Of a DNA stretch of 64,000 nucleotides, positions 10,401-22,473 are shown piece after piece. A program made the translations under genes and the position numbers. The stretch spans positions 2,418,001 to 2,482,000 of the forward strand of contig JASISA010000022.1 of the NCBI GenBank assembly GCA_031771865.1. The letters are read 5' to 3'. The DNA is from Nothophaeocryptopus gaeumannii. Lineage: Eukaryota; Ascomycota; Dothideomycetes; Mycosphaerellales; Mycosphaerellaceae. How positions within the stretch are numbered: the first letter of the stretch is position 1; each line of letters begins with the position of its first letter. The notes beneath the pieces were generated by a model. The model ran no database searches and was not told where the DNA came from. It saw only the letters and a list, made by a program, of their open reading frames with translations.

Positions 10401-11500
10401 TGGAAGACACCATTGGCGCCACTCTCGATGATGCCGTCGAGACACTTCACGAGGATTTGTTCGAGAAGCTTAATCCTGCCGTTGAAGCGGCTGTCAAGGA
10501 AGCTGGACCTAAGGCCGACAGTTGGGGTCGTCCCAAGGCGGAGGGCGGACTTCACTGGGGTACATATCGTGCGACCGTGAGACGATCCGGAGCGTTCGCA
10601 GGTGCCAGCGGTCCGCGCGATTTCAATGCCGAGCTCGTGGAGCCAATGTACAAGCAATTGGCCTCGATTTGGGAGAAGGTCTTCCAGCGACGGCTGCCAA
10701 ACATCTTGAATTCGTTCAAGAAGTCTGCCTCAACAGTCTTACAGCAATTTCACAAAGCCGTGGAAACCCGAGCCCGCCAGAAAGGCACAGGCAGCGGTCG
10801 CATTACCATGCTTGGACACAACTTGGCGACTTATTCGAACACGTTCGGCGATCTTGTCATGGGTGCGACTTCGAAGCTGAACGAAGGCCAGCGTGAGATC
10901 AACCGCGAGTTCACTCCGATTATCCTTGCTGCAATGGACCCAGCGTACCTGCTGGCTGCTGGCGAGCGAGGCCCTGGATCTTTCATGCGCATGAAGGGTC
11001 ATGTCGCTGGGCATGTGACCAACGAGAAGCAGCGCATGTTCCAGGCTGCGTCGCAGAGTGTCCGCAACAGCTTGGTCAAGCTGTGCAAAGAGATCCGAGA
11101 GGACATGCTTGGCAAGGCTGATGATGTCTATCTGCTGATGAACCGTGATTACATCTCAGCCTACACCGGTAGCACTGCAGGTGAGATCAAGATGTCTCGT
11201 GAGGAGCGTGCCATCAGACGCCAGGTTGATGACGGCATCACTCGAGCGGACGAGCACTTCGAGGGTGTATTGCAGCTGGATTTGCAAGCCTTGCAAGAGA
11301 CCTTATCCCGCGCGAAAGAGGGCGATGAGCAAGATGCCTCTGCGCAAATGGATCTTGAAGACGACTCCATGGATGTTGATGCCATCCAGACCGAATCTGA
11401 GTCCGAAGACGACGGAGAATATGCCCATGAAGAAGACGAAGGCTCGCCCAGTAGGTCTAAGGATGCCGCGACCACGAGAGACGAAGAAGTCGATATCTAG
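7488..11500 (+). pseudogene. SLIP-GC/dynamin-like nuclear GTPase, frame interrupted by a stop and a shift
   Basis: Exons 7488-7694, 7753-9591 and 9646 onward; introns 7695-7752 and 9592-9645 are phase 0 with consensus ends. The N-terminal part is disordered and Pro/Glu-rich. The GTPase domain has P-loop GNTGSGKSS (near residue 334), VDLPG switch motif (near 531) and a SKTD guanine-specificity-like motif (near 594). A coiled coil, a basic nuclear-signal-like cluster (KKRKSASASPPARKRRRR) and a long helical C-terminal half with an acidic tail follow. Two lesions are visible. A TAG at 9823-9825 sits between KNL and ELKQLKKEARR in the same frame, and the frame changes near 10215 between GFTTAEQTE and KKLTEKGRQATCRRFLN. 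Both sides remain fluent protein, so this is a recent pseudogene, a polymorphism or sequence error. An intron at 10129-10204 could bridge the frame change but not the TAG. Confidence 0.75.
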
Positions 11501-12872
11501 GACGCCACGGCCTCCTTCTCTCGACCCTGCCGGGATTCGGCTATGATCTCCATTTCGGCTTGCTATGCGCTTGCCTGTGGGGATGTCTGCGACGCTCGTC
11601 GATCCAGCGCATATCGCTACATTTTTCCAACAGCGTTTCGCTTCCTTCGCAGACGGAGGAGTGCTTCGTTCAGGCGAGGTGTTGCATGCGCTCTCCTAGC
11701 TTCGCATTCGATTCGCAACTGTGGCCGCTGACCGAGCGTCAGTGGCTTCCGATTGCTTTCAGAAATAGCAGGCCTTTGTAGATGTTTGTACAGTTCGCTC
11801 GCACAATGCCACAATCTTGCTGTACGATGGTGTACGATACCACCGAGACCTACGACTCTTCCATCCTTTGTGTCCATGATAATTGCGATGTGACGTTCCA
11901 TCCCGGCTCCACTCCCTGTCATTTGTGGGCTTGGCATCCAGATGACGGGTGTATTTTTAGAAGTGTCTAGCCTGTATGATGGGGGCAGTGATCTCCTCGC
12001 TCTTGGACCACTGCGCAGGCTTGTACCTCCATGTGAGGAGGAGTGAGGGGTTAAAACAGGCACGTCTGAGAGTGCGCATCACAATTGCCTTCTACATATA
12101 CATACCCCAGGCTGAGCACCATGCTGCTGGCGCAAGATAAAGGAGTGCATCTTAGATGGTGACTACTTCACCCGCCCAGGCATGCCGGTACTGCAACGAC
12201 CGATTTTGATGCGCTAAGGCTAGCGGGACAATGGATTGATGCGAAACTCTGGGTAATGCTCGCGTGCCGGACACGATGCTCAGCCTCCTCCATCTTCTTT
12301 TTTTACATCTTGCCAGCTTCACAGTTTGACCGCGGCTACGGAGGTAAGATGTCTGATGGATCACGGTCGACCTCGGGCAGGCTCGGGCAGGCTCGCGAAC
12401 CATGTTTTCCTTGCCGCAATGGTGCTGGCTCCCCCTTACCGTTGTCCGTCAGTGGCCTTACAAGTAACTCTGGGATGGCAAAGCATCGTAATAGTGGTCG
12501 GCTTTCGGATGATCTGCGGACTACATATGGCGGCAAGGCCAAAATTCCTTGATGAGCCACAGTGCCACCGTTGGGTATGGTTGGCCACTTTCTGTGTCGA
12601 GGGCACGGATTACTGTATCTTCCTTATTCACCCTCCCTCTTAAGGAGACTTTTGCGCTATTCCATGCGAGGAGTCCGACGAGAGACCGCAATCCTGCTGA
12701 CGCCTCAGTTGCTGCTTTGAGCGAGATTGCCATGCGTCGTCCAATTTTGTCCAAGCGAAGCAACACATGACATTCAGGGAAGTTGGATCTACGAAACGAC
12801 CTTATATGCTGTAAGATATCCTCGCGCGGGTATCGGGAAAGACTCCTGCCTTGAGGATTTTGGCCTTACTGC
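11501..12872. other. Intergenic, no supported gene
   Basis: About 1.4 kb. Open frames on both strands (for example 11617-12063 minus and 12256-12643 plus) are short, overlap in conflicting frames and show no family resemblance. I see no repeat or RNA gene. It probably holds the GTPase-like 3' end and the 5' region of the next gene. Confidence 0.4.
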
Positions 12873-14009
12873 ATGGACCTCCATCGTCAGGCTCGGGACG
12901 GCCGCCATCTTCCAGCGGAACCTGGCCATGCGTTTACACGACAGCTTCGTCATTACTTTTCCTCTAACAATGTGAGATTGGCGAGGCATACGAGTCCTCT
13001 TCCTCAAAGACAGTGGGAGGATATACCTTTACCATACCGGCCAAGAGACTGGCGAGATCCTTCTGAGGGGTTTGCTGTCCCTGCCGCCGTGCCCGAACCT
13101 TTATTCAACCGGACCCAACGATCATCTGGAGATCATACACGCCCACAAGAACGATTATCCGGGGATGATTCACGTCCACAACATGTCCTTCTTAGACAAC
13201 GACGACGGCCGCACGCGCTTGACAGGATCCTAGGAAGAGGCGAATTCGAAGAGAACACAGGCCAGATAGACCCTTCTCTCCTCTATCCCCAGTGCAGTCC
13301 GTACGATGATGCACAAAGTACACACAGTGCTCCTGATCAACTCGAACATCCACCGAGATCTATTAGCCAGCCCAACACGCCGGGCTTTCACGCACGACTT
13401 GACCATCCCAGTGACAGCATAGAGCCTCCCTTGATGCTCATCCCGAGATCACCAACATACCCGCCCGCAAGTCATAGACGTGTTCGAAGTGCGACGAATG
13501 TAGTGGACACTACTTTTACCGATGAGGAGGAGTTCCACTTGTTTGTGCAGGCTACTGCTGGCCTGGGACCTGAGCAAGCTTTCAGACAGTCAGGGATGTC
13601 GCCGGATAGATACGAAAGAAGAAGTCTACCAGCACAGCTCACGAATCCGGATCTAGTATCACCCATCGAACAGACACCTACGACTATGATGGCTTTACAA
13701 CACCTGGCCCAAATGCCAGCGGCATCTGATCCTCCTGTGTCGAGACCGGGACCTCGACGTATCATGACTGCGCAGCCCCCTACGGCACACGTGACACCGG
13801 ATTTCTGGGTACATCCTCCAAGTGCGACGATCGAACATCGGGTCGTGAGTCCTATCGAGGATGATATTCTGGGAGCACGGCCGGTAGAAGAGGAGGAGGA
13901 ATTGCCGGATTATGCGGCGAGTCAGGCGCAGGCACAGGCGGCGCAGAGGGTGGATGCGGTGAGGAGGGCGCAGGAGTTGCAGAGGAGGTGGGCGCAAAGT
14001 AATTCATGA
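12873..14009 (+). CDS. Hypothetical protein, largely disordered
   Basis: Open frame of 378 aa with no recognised domain. Composition is Pro/Arg/Ser/Gln-rich with many SP/TP sites. The most protein-like segments are TTFTDEEEFHLFVQATAG near residues 213-230 and a C-terminal acidic block (EEEEELPDYA) followed by an Ala/Gln/Arg helix (AQAAQRVDAVRRAQELQRRW). The LPDY segment resembles PY-type WW ligands, which is only suggestive. The start is uncertain: the first residues read poorly, and the true start may be further in or in an upstream exon. Length and smooth downstream composition support a real gene, expressed away from the GTPase-like locus. Confidence 0.6.
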   Translation: MDLHRQARDGRHLPAEPGHAFTRQLRHYFSSNNVRLARHTSPLPQRQWEDIPLPYRPRDWRDPSEGFAVPAAVPEPLFNRTQRSSGDHTRPQERLSGDDSRPQHVLLRQRRRPHALDRILGRGEFEENTGQIDPSLLYPQCSPYDDAQSTHSAPDQLEHPPRSISQPNTPGFHARLDHPSDSIEPPLMLIPRSPTYPPASHRRVRSATNVVDTTFTDEEEFHLFVQATAGLGPEQAFRQSGMSPDRYERRSLPAQLTNPDLVSPIEQTPTTMMALQHLAQMPAASDPPVSRPGPRRIMTAQPPTAHVTPDFWVHPPSATIEHRVVSPIEDDILGARPVEEEEELPDYAASQAQAQAAQRVDAVRRAQELQRRWAQSNS

Positions 14010-14656
14010 GCAACCCATCGTGGGAGAGAGGTCGCATACATGGACGCTGCGAGCCAGGCTCGGACACAAGCAACGCAAAAGTCAAACCGCAAGGCCGAAA
14101 GAACCCCAACGAAGGTGGCAGTGGAGCAAAGCATGAGCAGAGAGAATTTGCATGCCCATCCAACAGTACAGGGGGCGGAAAAGGTCGGAGCGCATTCAAG
14201 CGGCATGTTCAGATACCCACTGCCTACGGGCAGCAGCAGGAGGCGGTTTCCCTTCTTACAAGTACTCGGCCCATCATCGAGCTCGTGGGTCGAGCAATGC
14301 TTGACCATTGTTGTGTTATTGTCGGCTCGTGAAAGTCGTATTCATCAATCAATTCAAGCTCAAAGAAAGCTGTATTTACATCCCCTCATCTCCACAGCAA
14401 CGATCTATTCTCGCGAATCTCGAAAGGGATCGGGGAGATCTCTTGGCATCGTCACCACATCGAGGAACAGGCACTCTCTCGTTCTCCTTGCAGCGGAGGA
14501 GAGGGCATGACAGCCAATGACATCGTCTTCAGGTAAGGAATGTAGCTCCTCTTTGTGTCTATACTGTACATTTTCTATTCTCTTACCGCTCACTTAGCCC
14601 GACTTGTCTACATCTCACGTTCCTGTGCCGAACAAGCAAGCTAATCCAGAGCGACC
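14010..14656. other. Intergenic / photolyase 5' region
   Basis: About 650 bp without a supported gene. Overlapping frames at 14006-14510 in two registers look non-coding. Confidence 0.45.
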
Positions 14657-16722
14657 ATGTCTAAACCACGCGTCATCTACTGGTTTCGAACCGACCTCCG
14701 CCTGCACGACTCCCCAGCCCTCAAAGCCGCATTAGACCTCAAACCAGAAGTCCTCTATCCAATCTGGTGCTGGGACTCCCACTACGTCTACCGCGCCCGC
14801 GTCGGCGTCAACCGTTGGCAATTCCTCATAGATTGCCAAAACGACGTCTCTGCCAGCATCACGAAACTCAACAAGAAGTCCAAACTCTTCGTGTTGAGAG
14901 AACCGGCTGTGACGTTACTTCCTAAACTTTTCAAGGCCTGGAATATCTCTCATCTGGTCTTCGAAAAGGATACAGATGCTTATGGACGGGAGAGAGATGA
15001 GCAAGTTATCCAATTGGCGGAGGAGGCCGGCGTGGAGGTTGTGATGAACAGTGGGAGGACGCTTTGGGATTCGGATGAGGTTGTCAAGAGGAATGGCGGG
15101 AAGCCGACTATGAGTATTACTCAACGTACGATTAGTAACATACGATTTGGGGCTTTTGGAATATGTACTGATACGCTGCTGCAGTGCAAAACGCTGGTGC
15201 GAAAGTCGGCGAGATCGAGAAGCCAGTCGAGACACCCACGAGTCTGCCAGATCCAGGAGAAATGGATCTGGAAATCGAGCAGACTGAGCCGGTGTCGAAT
15301 CCGGATGTCAATGCGAAGCAAAGGGAAGGTGAGTGTGTTACTTTTAGTTCCGGAATTGCTGGGCCCAAGGAAGATTTCTCGCCACCTACGCTTGAGGAAC
15401 TGGGAATGAAAGCGGCTACTACACCTCACAAGGGAGGAGAAAGTGTCATTTTAAAGAGGCTGGATGAGGAGATCTTCGCTGATGAGGATTATACGGCGAC
15501 ATTTCAGAAACCAAAGACGAGTCCAGCGGCTTTTGAACCGCAATCGACTTGTTTGACGTCTCCGTATTTGCATTTCGGGGCGTTGAGTGTGAGATATGTA
15601 AGTGATGAGAAAACCATAAGCTTTTGTTTCTTTTGGAAATGCTCACTTCATGCTTAGATGTACCACAAAACCAAGGACATCATCGACAAACGCAACAAGC
15701 AGAAAAAGCCTACATCCTCCCCACCAGAATCCCTCATCGGCCAACTCCTCTTCCGCGACATGTACTTCGCAGCTCAAGCCGCCCTTGGCCATTCCTTTGC
15801 CCAAACTTACAACAACTCACACTGCCGTTTCGTCCCCTGGCATCTCCCCTCCAAAATTAATACAGCCTCGAAACGCACAACCGGTGAATACGAAGTCGAC
15901 TCCCCCGAAGCGGACATCTGGCTCCATCGCTGGACGCACGGAATCACCGGTTTTCCTTGGATCGATGCGATCATGCGGCAGCTAAGACAGGAAGGATGGA
16001 TCCATCATCTGGCGAGACATTCTGTTGCGTGCTTTTTGACGAGAGGCGGGTGCTACATTTCTTGGGAACGAGGAGCGGAAGTTTTCCAAGAATTGTTGAT
16101 TGATCATGAAGAGGCGTGTAATGATGGGAATTGGCAGTGGTTGAGCTGTACAGCTTTCTTCGCACAATTTTACAGATGTTATAGTCCGATTGCGTTTGGC
16201 AAGAAATGGGATCCCAATGGGGAGTTGATCAGGAAATGTGTTCCGGAGCTGAGAGATTTTCCTGCCAAGCATATTTTTGAGCCGTGGAAGGCGCCGATTG
16301 CGGATCAGAAGAAGGCGGGTGTGAGGATTGATGGAGATGGATCTGAGACGGAGAAGGATGGACTCAAGCTTTATCCCAAGCCGATGTTTGATTTTAATGA
16401 ACGACGCGAGATTTGTATACAGGGGTTGAAGACGGCGTATCAGGTTGGGCTTTATGGGAATGATGAGAGGGTTTTGGATGGGAGCTGGAAGAAGATGTTT
16501 GATGATGCTGCGGAGGGGCCTACGGAAGGGAGTAAAGGAGGACCTGGGGGGTTGGATACTGATGATGATGCTGATGGGACGGAGGAGGCAGATCCGGATC
16601 TAGGCAGCGGAGGCAAGGCAAAGAGTGAGAGCCCAAAGGCTGTGAGGAAGGGACACAAGAGAGAGGCAAGTCAGGGAACGCTTGATGGGAAGTTTGAGAA
16701 GAAGGCTGCGAAAAAGAAATAG
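14657..16722 (+). CDS. Cryptochrome/photolyase family protein, (6-4) photolyase type
   Basis: Exons 14657-15125, 15185-15597 and 15658-16722; all joins keep frame and give 648 aa. The N-terminal antenna domain begins RVIYWFRTDLRLHDSPAL. Exon 3 is the FAD-binding helical domain: LLFRDMYFAAQAALG, TGFPWIDAIMRQLRQEGWIHH, then WLSCTAFFAQFYRCYSP. The segment WIHHLARHSVACFLTRG (near residues 407-423) has the two His residues used by (6-4) photolyases to repair (6-4) pyrimidine-pyrimidone lesions, which favours this class over CPD photolyase. The tail beyond residue 560 is disordered and Lys-rich with KRE and KKAAKKK clusters, compatible with nuclear import. An insertion of about 40 residues in exon 2 (near 165-205) is acidic and lineage-specific. 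A photoreceptor role is possible but not shown. Confidence 0.93.
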
Positions 16723-18044
16723 ATGTAGGCTTGGTACGAGTGCTGAGAACGTCTTGCCTTGGATGATCTGTTTGAAAAGCCCAGCGCAGATGCGAGGATA
16801 CAGCGGAATTATTTGGAAGAATTACTCTTCATCTTCATACATTGCTGACGATTGCGTTCTAGGAAGTTTGTCAACTTTCAACGAGTAAATGAACCATACC
16901 CATCATGTTCATCATCACTCATTGATACATGTACCGTCTCTTTTCCACCTTTCCCGAGTAGTTACTCACCACTTCGACTCCTGCGTAACCTTCGAAGTCT
17001 TCTCAACTGGCATCGTCGAAGATGGCTCTTCCGGGAGAATCCCAATCTCGAAACCCGCCGTAACGCTTCCCTTTCGGAGCTGATCACCCTTCTCTCCATC
17101 CTCCGACGAGCTGCGGTCAACGAAGCCAATCGAAATCTGAGTCAAGCTCTTCGAAGAAGATGACGATTGAGGCCCGTGAATCTCCACACGTGTGCTTGTT
17201 ACCAAGAAGACGCCAATGTCTTGGGCTTTGACATTGTCTTAGGGGAGAAGAACGTGCCAATTCCGACTTATGGGCTTTTGGTATATGCCGCACTTTTGGG
17301 TAGATCGATTGATGATGGGTGGATGGTTTTGGGCAGGTGGGAGAGGTGCTAAAGTGATGCATGTGCGGGATGAAGATGGGAAATCGAGATCTTGGGGAGG
17401 GCTTGGCGGTTTGGCAGGGTACGTACCGTGGGCATGGAATAATTGGAAGTGCATGTGTTTGGTTGGCCATTCGCGAAGGTAGCAGCTACGCAGGGAAATA
17501 ACCGTTTATGGTGCGGTAGCTGTATCTTTATAGAGCGAGAACCCTGTCCCTGGACTGTGAGTGACATCGAGGCCATGTCGAGCGTCTAACAGGGTCCGAA
17601 GCAGCAGACCACGACTTCCATGTATTCTCCGCGGCTGACGATGAATGTGAGACCCTTGTGAAACTCTTGAACAACTGATATGCTCATGATGATGGCGCTT
17701 GACAAGATGAAACTCTAGACACCGTTCTCGATGAATGGAGTCGCAGGCGAAGCCAGTCGGTCATGCCGCTCCTGCCTAGCAAGGAAGCGATCCGCAACTC
17801 CAGTGCTATTGTCTTTTCGCTTCAGTGCAAGGCTTGTTTGGCCCTGAAGTATCCTCAAAGATATGTATGCTGGCGCACGTTCGCCAGCTGTTTCGTCTGT
17901 TTCTTGAGCCATGACTGCAAGCTCAAGATTGGTTCCTCATCCGTTTCTTCTTGGGACAACCTGGGAGAACTCAGTGCGGACGGACCGCGGCTCAATAACT
18001 TCTGCCTTGAGCAAGGGATCTCCCGGTGGTTTATCAGCGCTTCT
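16723..18044. other. Intergenic, possible small Ser-rich ORF on minus strand
   Basis: About 1.3 kb between the photolyase and the AACS stop. A minus-strand frame at 16966-17205 (79 aa, Ser/Glu-rich, SSSSSKSLTQISIGFVDRS) has plausible composition, and plus-strand frames at 16852-17163 and 17167-17352 overlap or follow it. None matches a family I know and none has clear splice partners, so I do not call a gene. Confidence 0.3.
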
Positions 18045-20335
18045 CTATATCTTTGCCTGTCTTGGCTCGCGCTCCAGCTCTCTGAATCGTTTGAAGTAGC
18101 CGATCGCATGAGGGTTCGACACCGTGTTGCTCGGCTGTACATCTTTGCCAGAAATTGTCTGCTTCACTGCACTTTCCACCTTTTTCCCGTTAATTGTGAC
18201 AGGGATCTCATCCACCGCCAGTACAAATCGAGGCACATGTCTTGGGGATAGACCAGTCTTAATAGCATACCTGATCGAAGCCGAGAGCTCAGGTGTAAGC
18301 GTCTTTCCGTCAAGCATAACGACAAACAGGAAAACATCCTCGTCCTAGTATAGATGTAAGATGAGATGAGATTTCTCAGGACTAAAATGGAAACTCGTAC
18401 CTTATCCTGCAGACGACGGCGCCCTACACAAAGCGCCTGTGAGATCTCGTTGGTGAACGGTTGTGCTTCAACGATTGCATAAATCTGGGTGAACATGTCA
18501 GTAAATGCAGTCCAGCAACTATTTGTTGAGGCCTACTTCGCCGGAGCCGAATCGAATGCCAGATGGATCTGTAGTGCGCATCAGCTTCAGGAGCACCGTC
18601 GTCGCAGCAGTTGGACTCACTTAGCACACCATCACTCCTACCTTGCATCACAAGCCCTCCAGTCTTCGGATTACTCTGAAGCCAATCGTGTTGTGCCCAG
18701 ACATCTACGTTCGAAAACCGCTCGAAGTATGAAGACTTATACTTGGAGCCGTCTCTATCGCCCCAGAAGAAGCAGGGCATTGAAGGGAACGGACGTCTGA
18801 TAACCATCTCGCCAGCCTCACCACTCTCGCGTACTGACTCTCCAGAGTTAGGATCCAGGATGTCTACGTCCATTCCAAGAGCGAACATTTGCATCTCTCC
18901 CGCATGGATTGGCCCACACGTATCCGCAGCTATCAGAGATGTGGCGGTGTCCGTACCACCAGCAGTATTGCACAGGTGAACATGCGACGGAAAGCCCTTT
19001 CGGTAGAACCACCGATACTGTTCTGGCGATAGAGTGGCACCTGTTGTGTAGACTATCCGGAGTGTGGACAGATCGAACTGCTCCTTTGGCACCGCCTTCG
19101 ACATCTCCAGCTCCAGCAAGTATCTCGGAGAAGTACCAAAATAGGTGACCTCGTATTTCTGGATCATGCGAAGTAGCTGACTCGTGTCCGGGTACATAGG
19201 GCTGCCATTGTAGACAATCGTCTTGGCACCGCATGAAAAGTATCCGCACATGATGTAGAAGACTACCCAAGACGTGGACGAATACTGTAGTATGACGTCC
19301 TTCGGAGTCGTCGAATTATGAACAACGCTGATCTTCTTGAACTGGATGATGATACCGTCTATATCAATGTTAGGAGAGATCAAATTCTTAGAAATTGATA
19401 AGACAAGACACGGAGGACGATGTCCGCGCCTCGTACGTCGGACCTAGACACTTACGGTGATGCACGATGCACTTTGGAGCTCCTGTCGTCCCAGAGCTGT
19501 AGCATATCAAGACCGGATGATTGAACGGGACCCGCGTGAAAGTCAGCTTGTCGTCCGGACTCGCTCGCGTCAAAAAATCATCGAAGGTCTCGTATTCTGT
19601 CTTTTCTGGTTCGATCGGCACAATGAAGGTTTCCGGGTGCGGACTCATGCGCTTCAATATGCTGCGGATTTTGGGAAGCGTCGACTTGACTGCGCCTTTG
19701 TACACAGTATGCGAATCTGCAAAGAGGATTCGAGGAGTGACCTGGGTGAGTCGGGAGACGCAACCCTTAACACCAAGGTCCGGGCTGATCGAGGTGAAGA
19801 TGGCGCCAATCGCAGCGGTGGCATGGAATAGGACCATGGCGGGTATCGAAGTCGCCACCAAAGCAGCTACGCGGTCGCCTTGCTTGACACCTGATCGCCT
19901 GAGTGCTGATACTGTCAAGCGTACCTGCTCCCGGACTTGCCGCCACGTGAGAGTCTCACCGTCGCTGGAGCTTAGATCGGTATCCTCGCGAACTCCAATG
20001 AGAGCCACCGCATCGTCATCCGCATTTGAGAACATGGCATTCTCTGCGTAATTGAACCGTAGTCCTGCGAACCATTCCGGATTCTGCGAAATAGGCAGGC
20101 TGTCATCGTAGGCTTTCTTCGTTCCGGGAGGCAATGCAGGTACAAGGCCAAGCCATGTGTAAAGATCACACCAGAATGTCTGCGGGTCCTGTACGCTCCA
20201 GCGATGAAGATCTCTCGTAGTCTTCAATGACTGATTGTACTGCTGGTTGACATGCCGCCGATAGTCGTCCATGGGTGTTTTGCCTGCATTTTGGGGGTAC
20301 CATAGCTGCTCAGGCGAGCTGGTCGAAGCCGCCAT
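18045..20335 (-). CDS. Acetoacetyl-CoA synthetase (ANL superfamily)
   Basis: Activates acetoacetate to acetoacetyl-CoA with ATP, feeding sterol and ketone-body metabolism in the cytosol. Minus-strand exons are 19456-20335, 18621-19358, 18537-18568, 18401-18484 and 18045-18344. Every junction is GT-AG, the sum is 2034 nt and the product 677 aa. Hallmarks: the N-terminal LWYPQNAGKTPMDDYRRHVN block, ATP-binding CYSSGTTGAPKCIVH (near residue 277), SPRYLLELE, NTAGGTDTATS, GRSDGVLNPSGIRFGSGEIY across three exons, and C-terminal INGKKVESAVK with the catalytic Lys. Exon 3 is a 32-nt micro-exon, fixed by phase and by the conserved NPSGIRFGSGE motif. Start 20335 (MAASTSSPEQ) is chosen because the upstream in-frame extension lacks family similarity. 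Confidence 0.93.
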
Positions 20336-20897
20336 CGTGCTTGCCCCAGAGCTACTTGGAAGAAAGTAAAAGTCTCGAAGACGGTGAAGGGGGAAATCAG
20401 AGCACCTCTGCACCTCATGCAGTCTCCATCGTCGCCAAAAAGGGAAAGTACCCGCCTCACTTACCGAGTACAGCCGAGGGATTTGTTGTGCCGGCGAGCG
20501 TGCATCCTCAGATAGCTTATTGAAGCCATGCACTGTCCAAGCATAGCAGCGATCTCGCCAACATGGGGCCCGCATGGCTTCTGGCAAGACAAGATGTCTA
20601 TGTTGTCTTTGCTCGCGCGAGGGTTTGCAGCGAAAGGAGGAGATCGCGACGCAGATTTGTCCCCGCTAGAATTGGCGTAGCGCCCGGCGGACCGACCCCT
20701 ACATGCGAAGCTAATTTTCGCCCCTGTAAACGAAGTGAATGAATTTGACACCTTGCATCTGACAAAACTGTCTCAGAAACATCAAACATCAACGTCCAAG
20801 CGATCGAATACCCACTGGACCCAATAATTTCCGACTACCTGATATTCCTGCCACCGATTCCAGTCACGGCCGATCAGATTGCGATCCAGAAGACGGC
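20336..20897. promoter_or_regulatory. Shared divergent promoter interval, AACS / HUT1
   Basis: 562 bp between the start codons of two divergent genes, with no supported gene inside. I see no specific operator, so co-regulation is only a possibility. Confidence 0.4.
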
Positions 20898-22210
20898 ATG
20901 TCAAAGCAAAATGGAACCGTCCATGAACGGCAAGCGTACAACAAAGTCCCAGAGCTTGCCAATGGCGCGACTATCACCGGGAAGAACGACATAGCCGTCA
21001 CAAGCAACGCCGAAGCAAAGACAACCTCAAATGCGACCAACCTCGTGATATGCGTTGGTGGAATCTACGCCTCCTTGTAAGCCACCCATCCACCATGTTC
21101 ATAAACTTCATAAGTCATCACCACTGACTGATGTATCAGCCTGACATGGGGCGTCCTTCAAGAACGCATAACAACAACAAACTACGCCATCCTCCCCGGC
21201 GCTCCCCGCGAAGTCTTCAAATATCCCGTCGCAATCAACACCGTCCAATCCACTTTCGCCGCCCTCCTGGGATACCTCTATATCCTCCTCACCCGACGCC
21301 ACCCTACCGACCTCCCCGTCTTTCCCTCCAGGAAGATCCTCTGGCCCCTAAGTCTGGTCGCCATTACGTCCTCTTTGTCCTCTCCTTTTGGATACGCTTC
21401 CCTTCAATACGTCGATTACATCACTTTCATCCTGGCCAAGAGCTGTAAACTCCTCCCGGTCATGTTCCTCCATGTCACGCTCTATCGCCGCCGCTACCCC
21501 TTCTACAAATACGCAGTGGTAGCGTTGGTCACTGCAGGAGTTGCCATCTTCACCCTCCACGGCTCTTCCGGAAAGAAGAAAGGCGCAGATGGCAACAGCA
21601 TCTACGGTCTCGTGCTCCTGGGAATCAACCTCCTCTTCGACGGCCTCACGAACTCCACTCAAGACGATATCTACGCCACCTTTCGAGGCTATTCCGGACA
21701 ACAGATGATGTGCGCACTTAACGTCATGAGCACCTTCCTAACGAGTGCGTACCTGCTTCTGGCACCATATCTGGCGCAGACGAGTCTTGGGGGACTGATT
21801 GGCCTGGATCTCGGCGGCAAGGGAGCCGGGGAATTATGGGATGCACTGGCATTTATTCAGAGACATCCCGCTGTTGGATGGGATATCTTGGGATTCGCGG
21901 TCTGTGGGGCTGTTGGACAGCTTTTCATCTGTAAGTCCTCGCCCTCTTTATCTCTCGCTCACTTTGGTTCTTGCCAAGACTAAGTTCGATCGCAGTCCGC
22001 ACCCTCTCCATCTTCGGCAGCTTGCTCCTCGTCACTGTAACGGTGACTCGCAAGATGCTGACCATGATCCTGTCCGTTGTGTGGTTTGGCCACACTCTCA
22101 GTGCTATGCAGTGGCTCGGTGTTGGCCTCGTCTTTGGGGGTGTTGGGATCGAAGCCCAGCTCAGTCGACGGGAGAAGCAGAAGAAGCAGCAAGCTAAGAA
22201 GGCGAATTAG
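20898..22210 (+). CDS. HUT1: UDP-galactose transporter HUT1-like (SLC35B family)
   Basis: Exons 20898-21076, 21140-21930 and 21996-22210; GT-AG joins at phases 2 and 1; 394 aa. Nucleotide-sugar transporter of the ER membrane. After a polar N-terminus of about 45 residues come about ten hydrophobic segments, including LVICVGGIYASFLTWGVLQER and the family motifs PFGYASLQYVDYITFILAKSCK (abridged: KSCK near the end of TM4) and LFDGLTNSTQDDIY. The last four residues are KKAN, a canonical di-lysine (KKXX) ER-retrieval signal, which fits this family. It converges on the CCCH gene, with 263 bp between stops. Confidence 0.92.
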
Positions 22211-22473
22211 TTAGTTTTGCGTGAAAAAGTGCACTTCTCCTGAGGACATTGAGAGAAGAGGGCATTGTCTTTGAAGTAAATTTGTTGTCTTAGAATATGT
22301 ACACTATGCGTTAGTAGAACTAGATATAGAGCTGGCGCAGATCAGACGAGGAGTTTCGAGGCCGAGCCAGATCATGCCCGTCTGTGCTGCAGGCGACAGA
22401 ACTCAGGCTGCCTCTCGACGCTGGCTACAGGTGCAGCGATTGAGGTGTCCCTTCAAGATCCATGACGACCCTT

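Noticed and set aside
11617..12063. 148-aa minus-strand open frame in the intergenic region
   Set aside because: Composition is uneven, several other frames overlap it, and no domain or splice context supports it.
15329..15347. GTGAGTG...TTTTAG within photolyase exon 2 as an intron
   Set aside because: Only 19 nt, too short to splice, and the frame is open through it.
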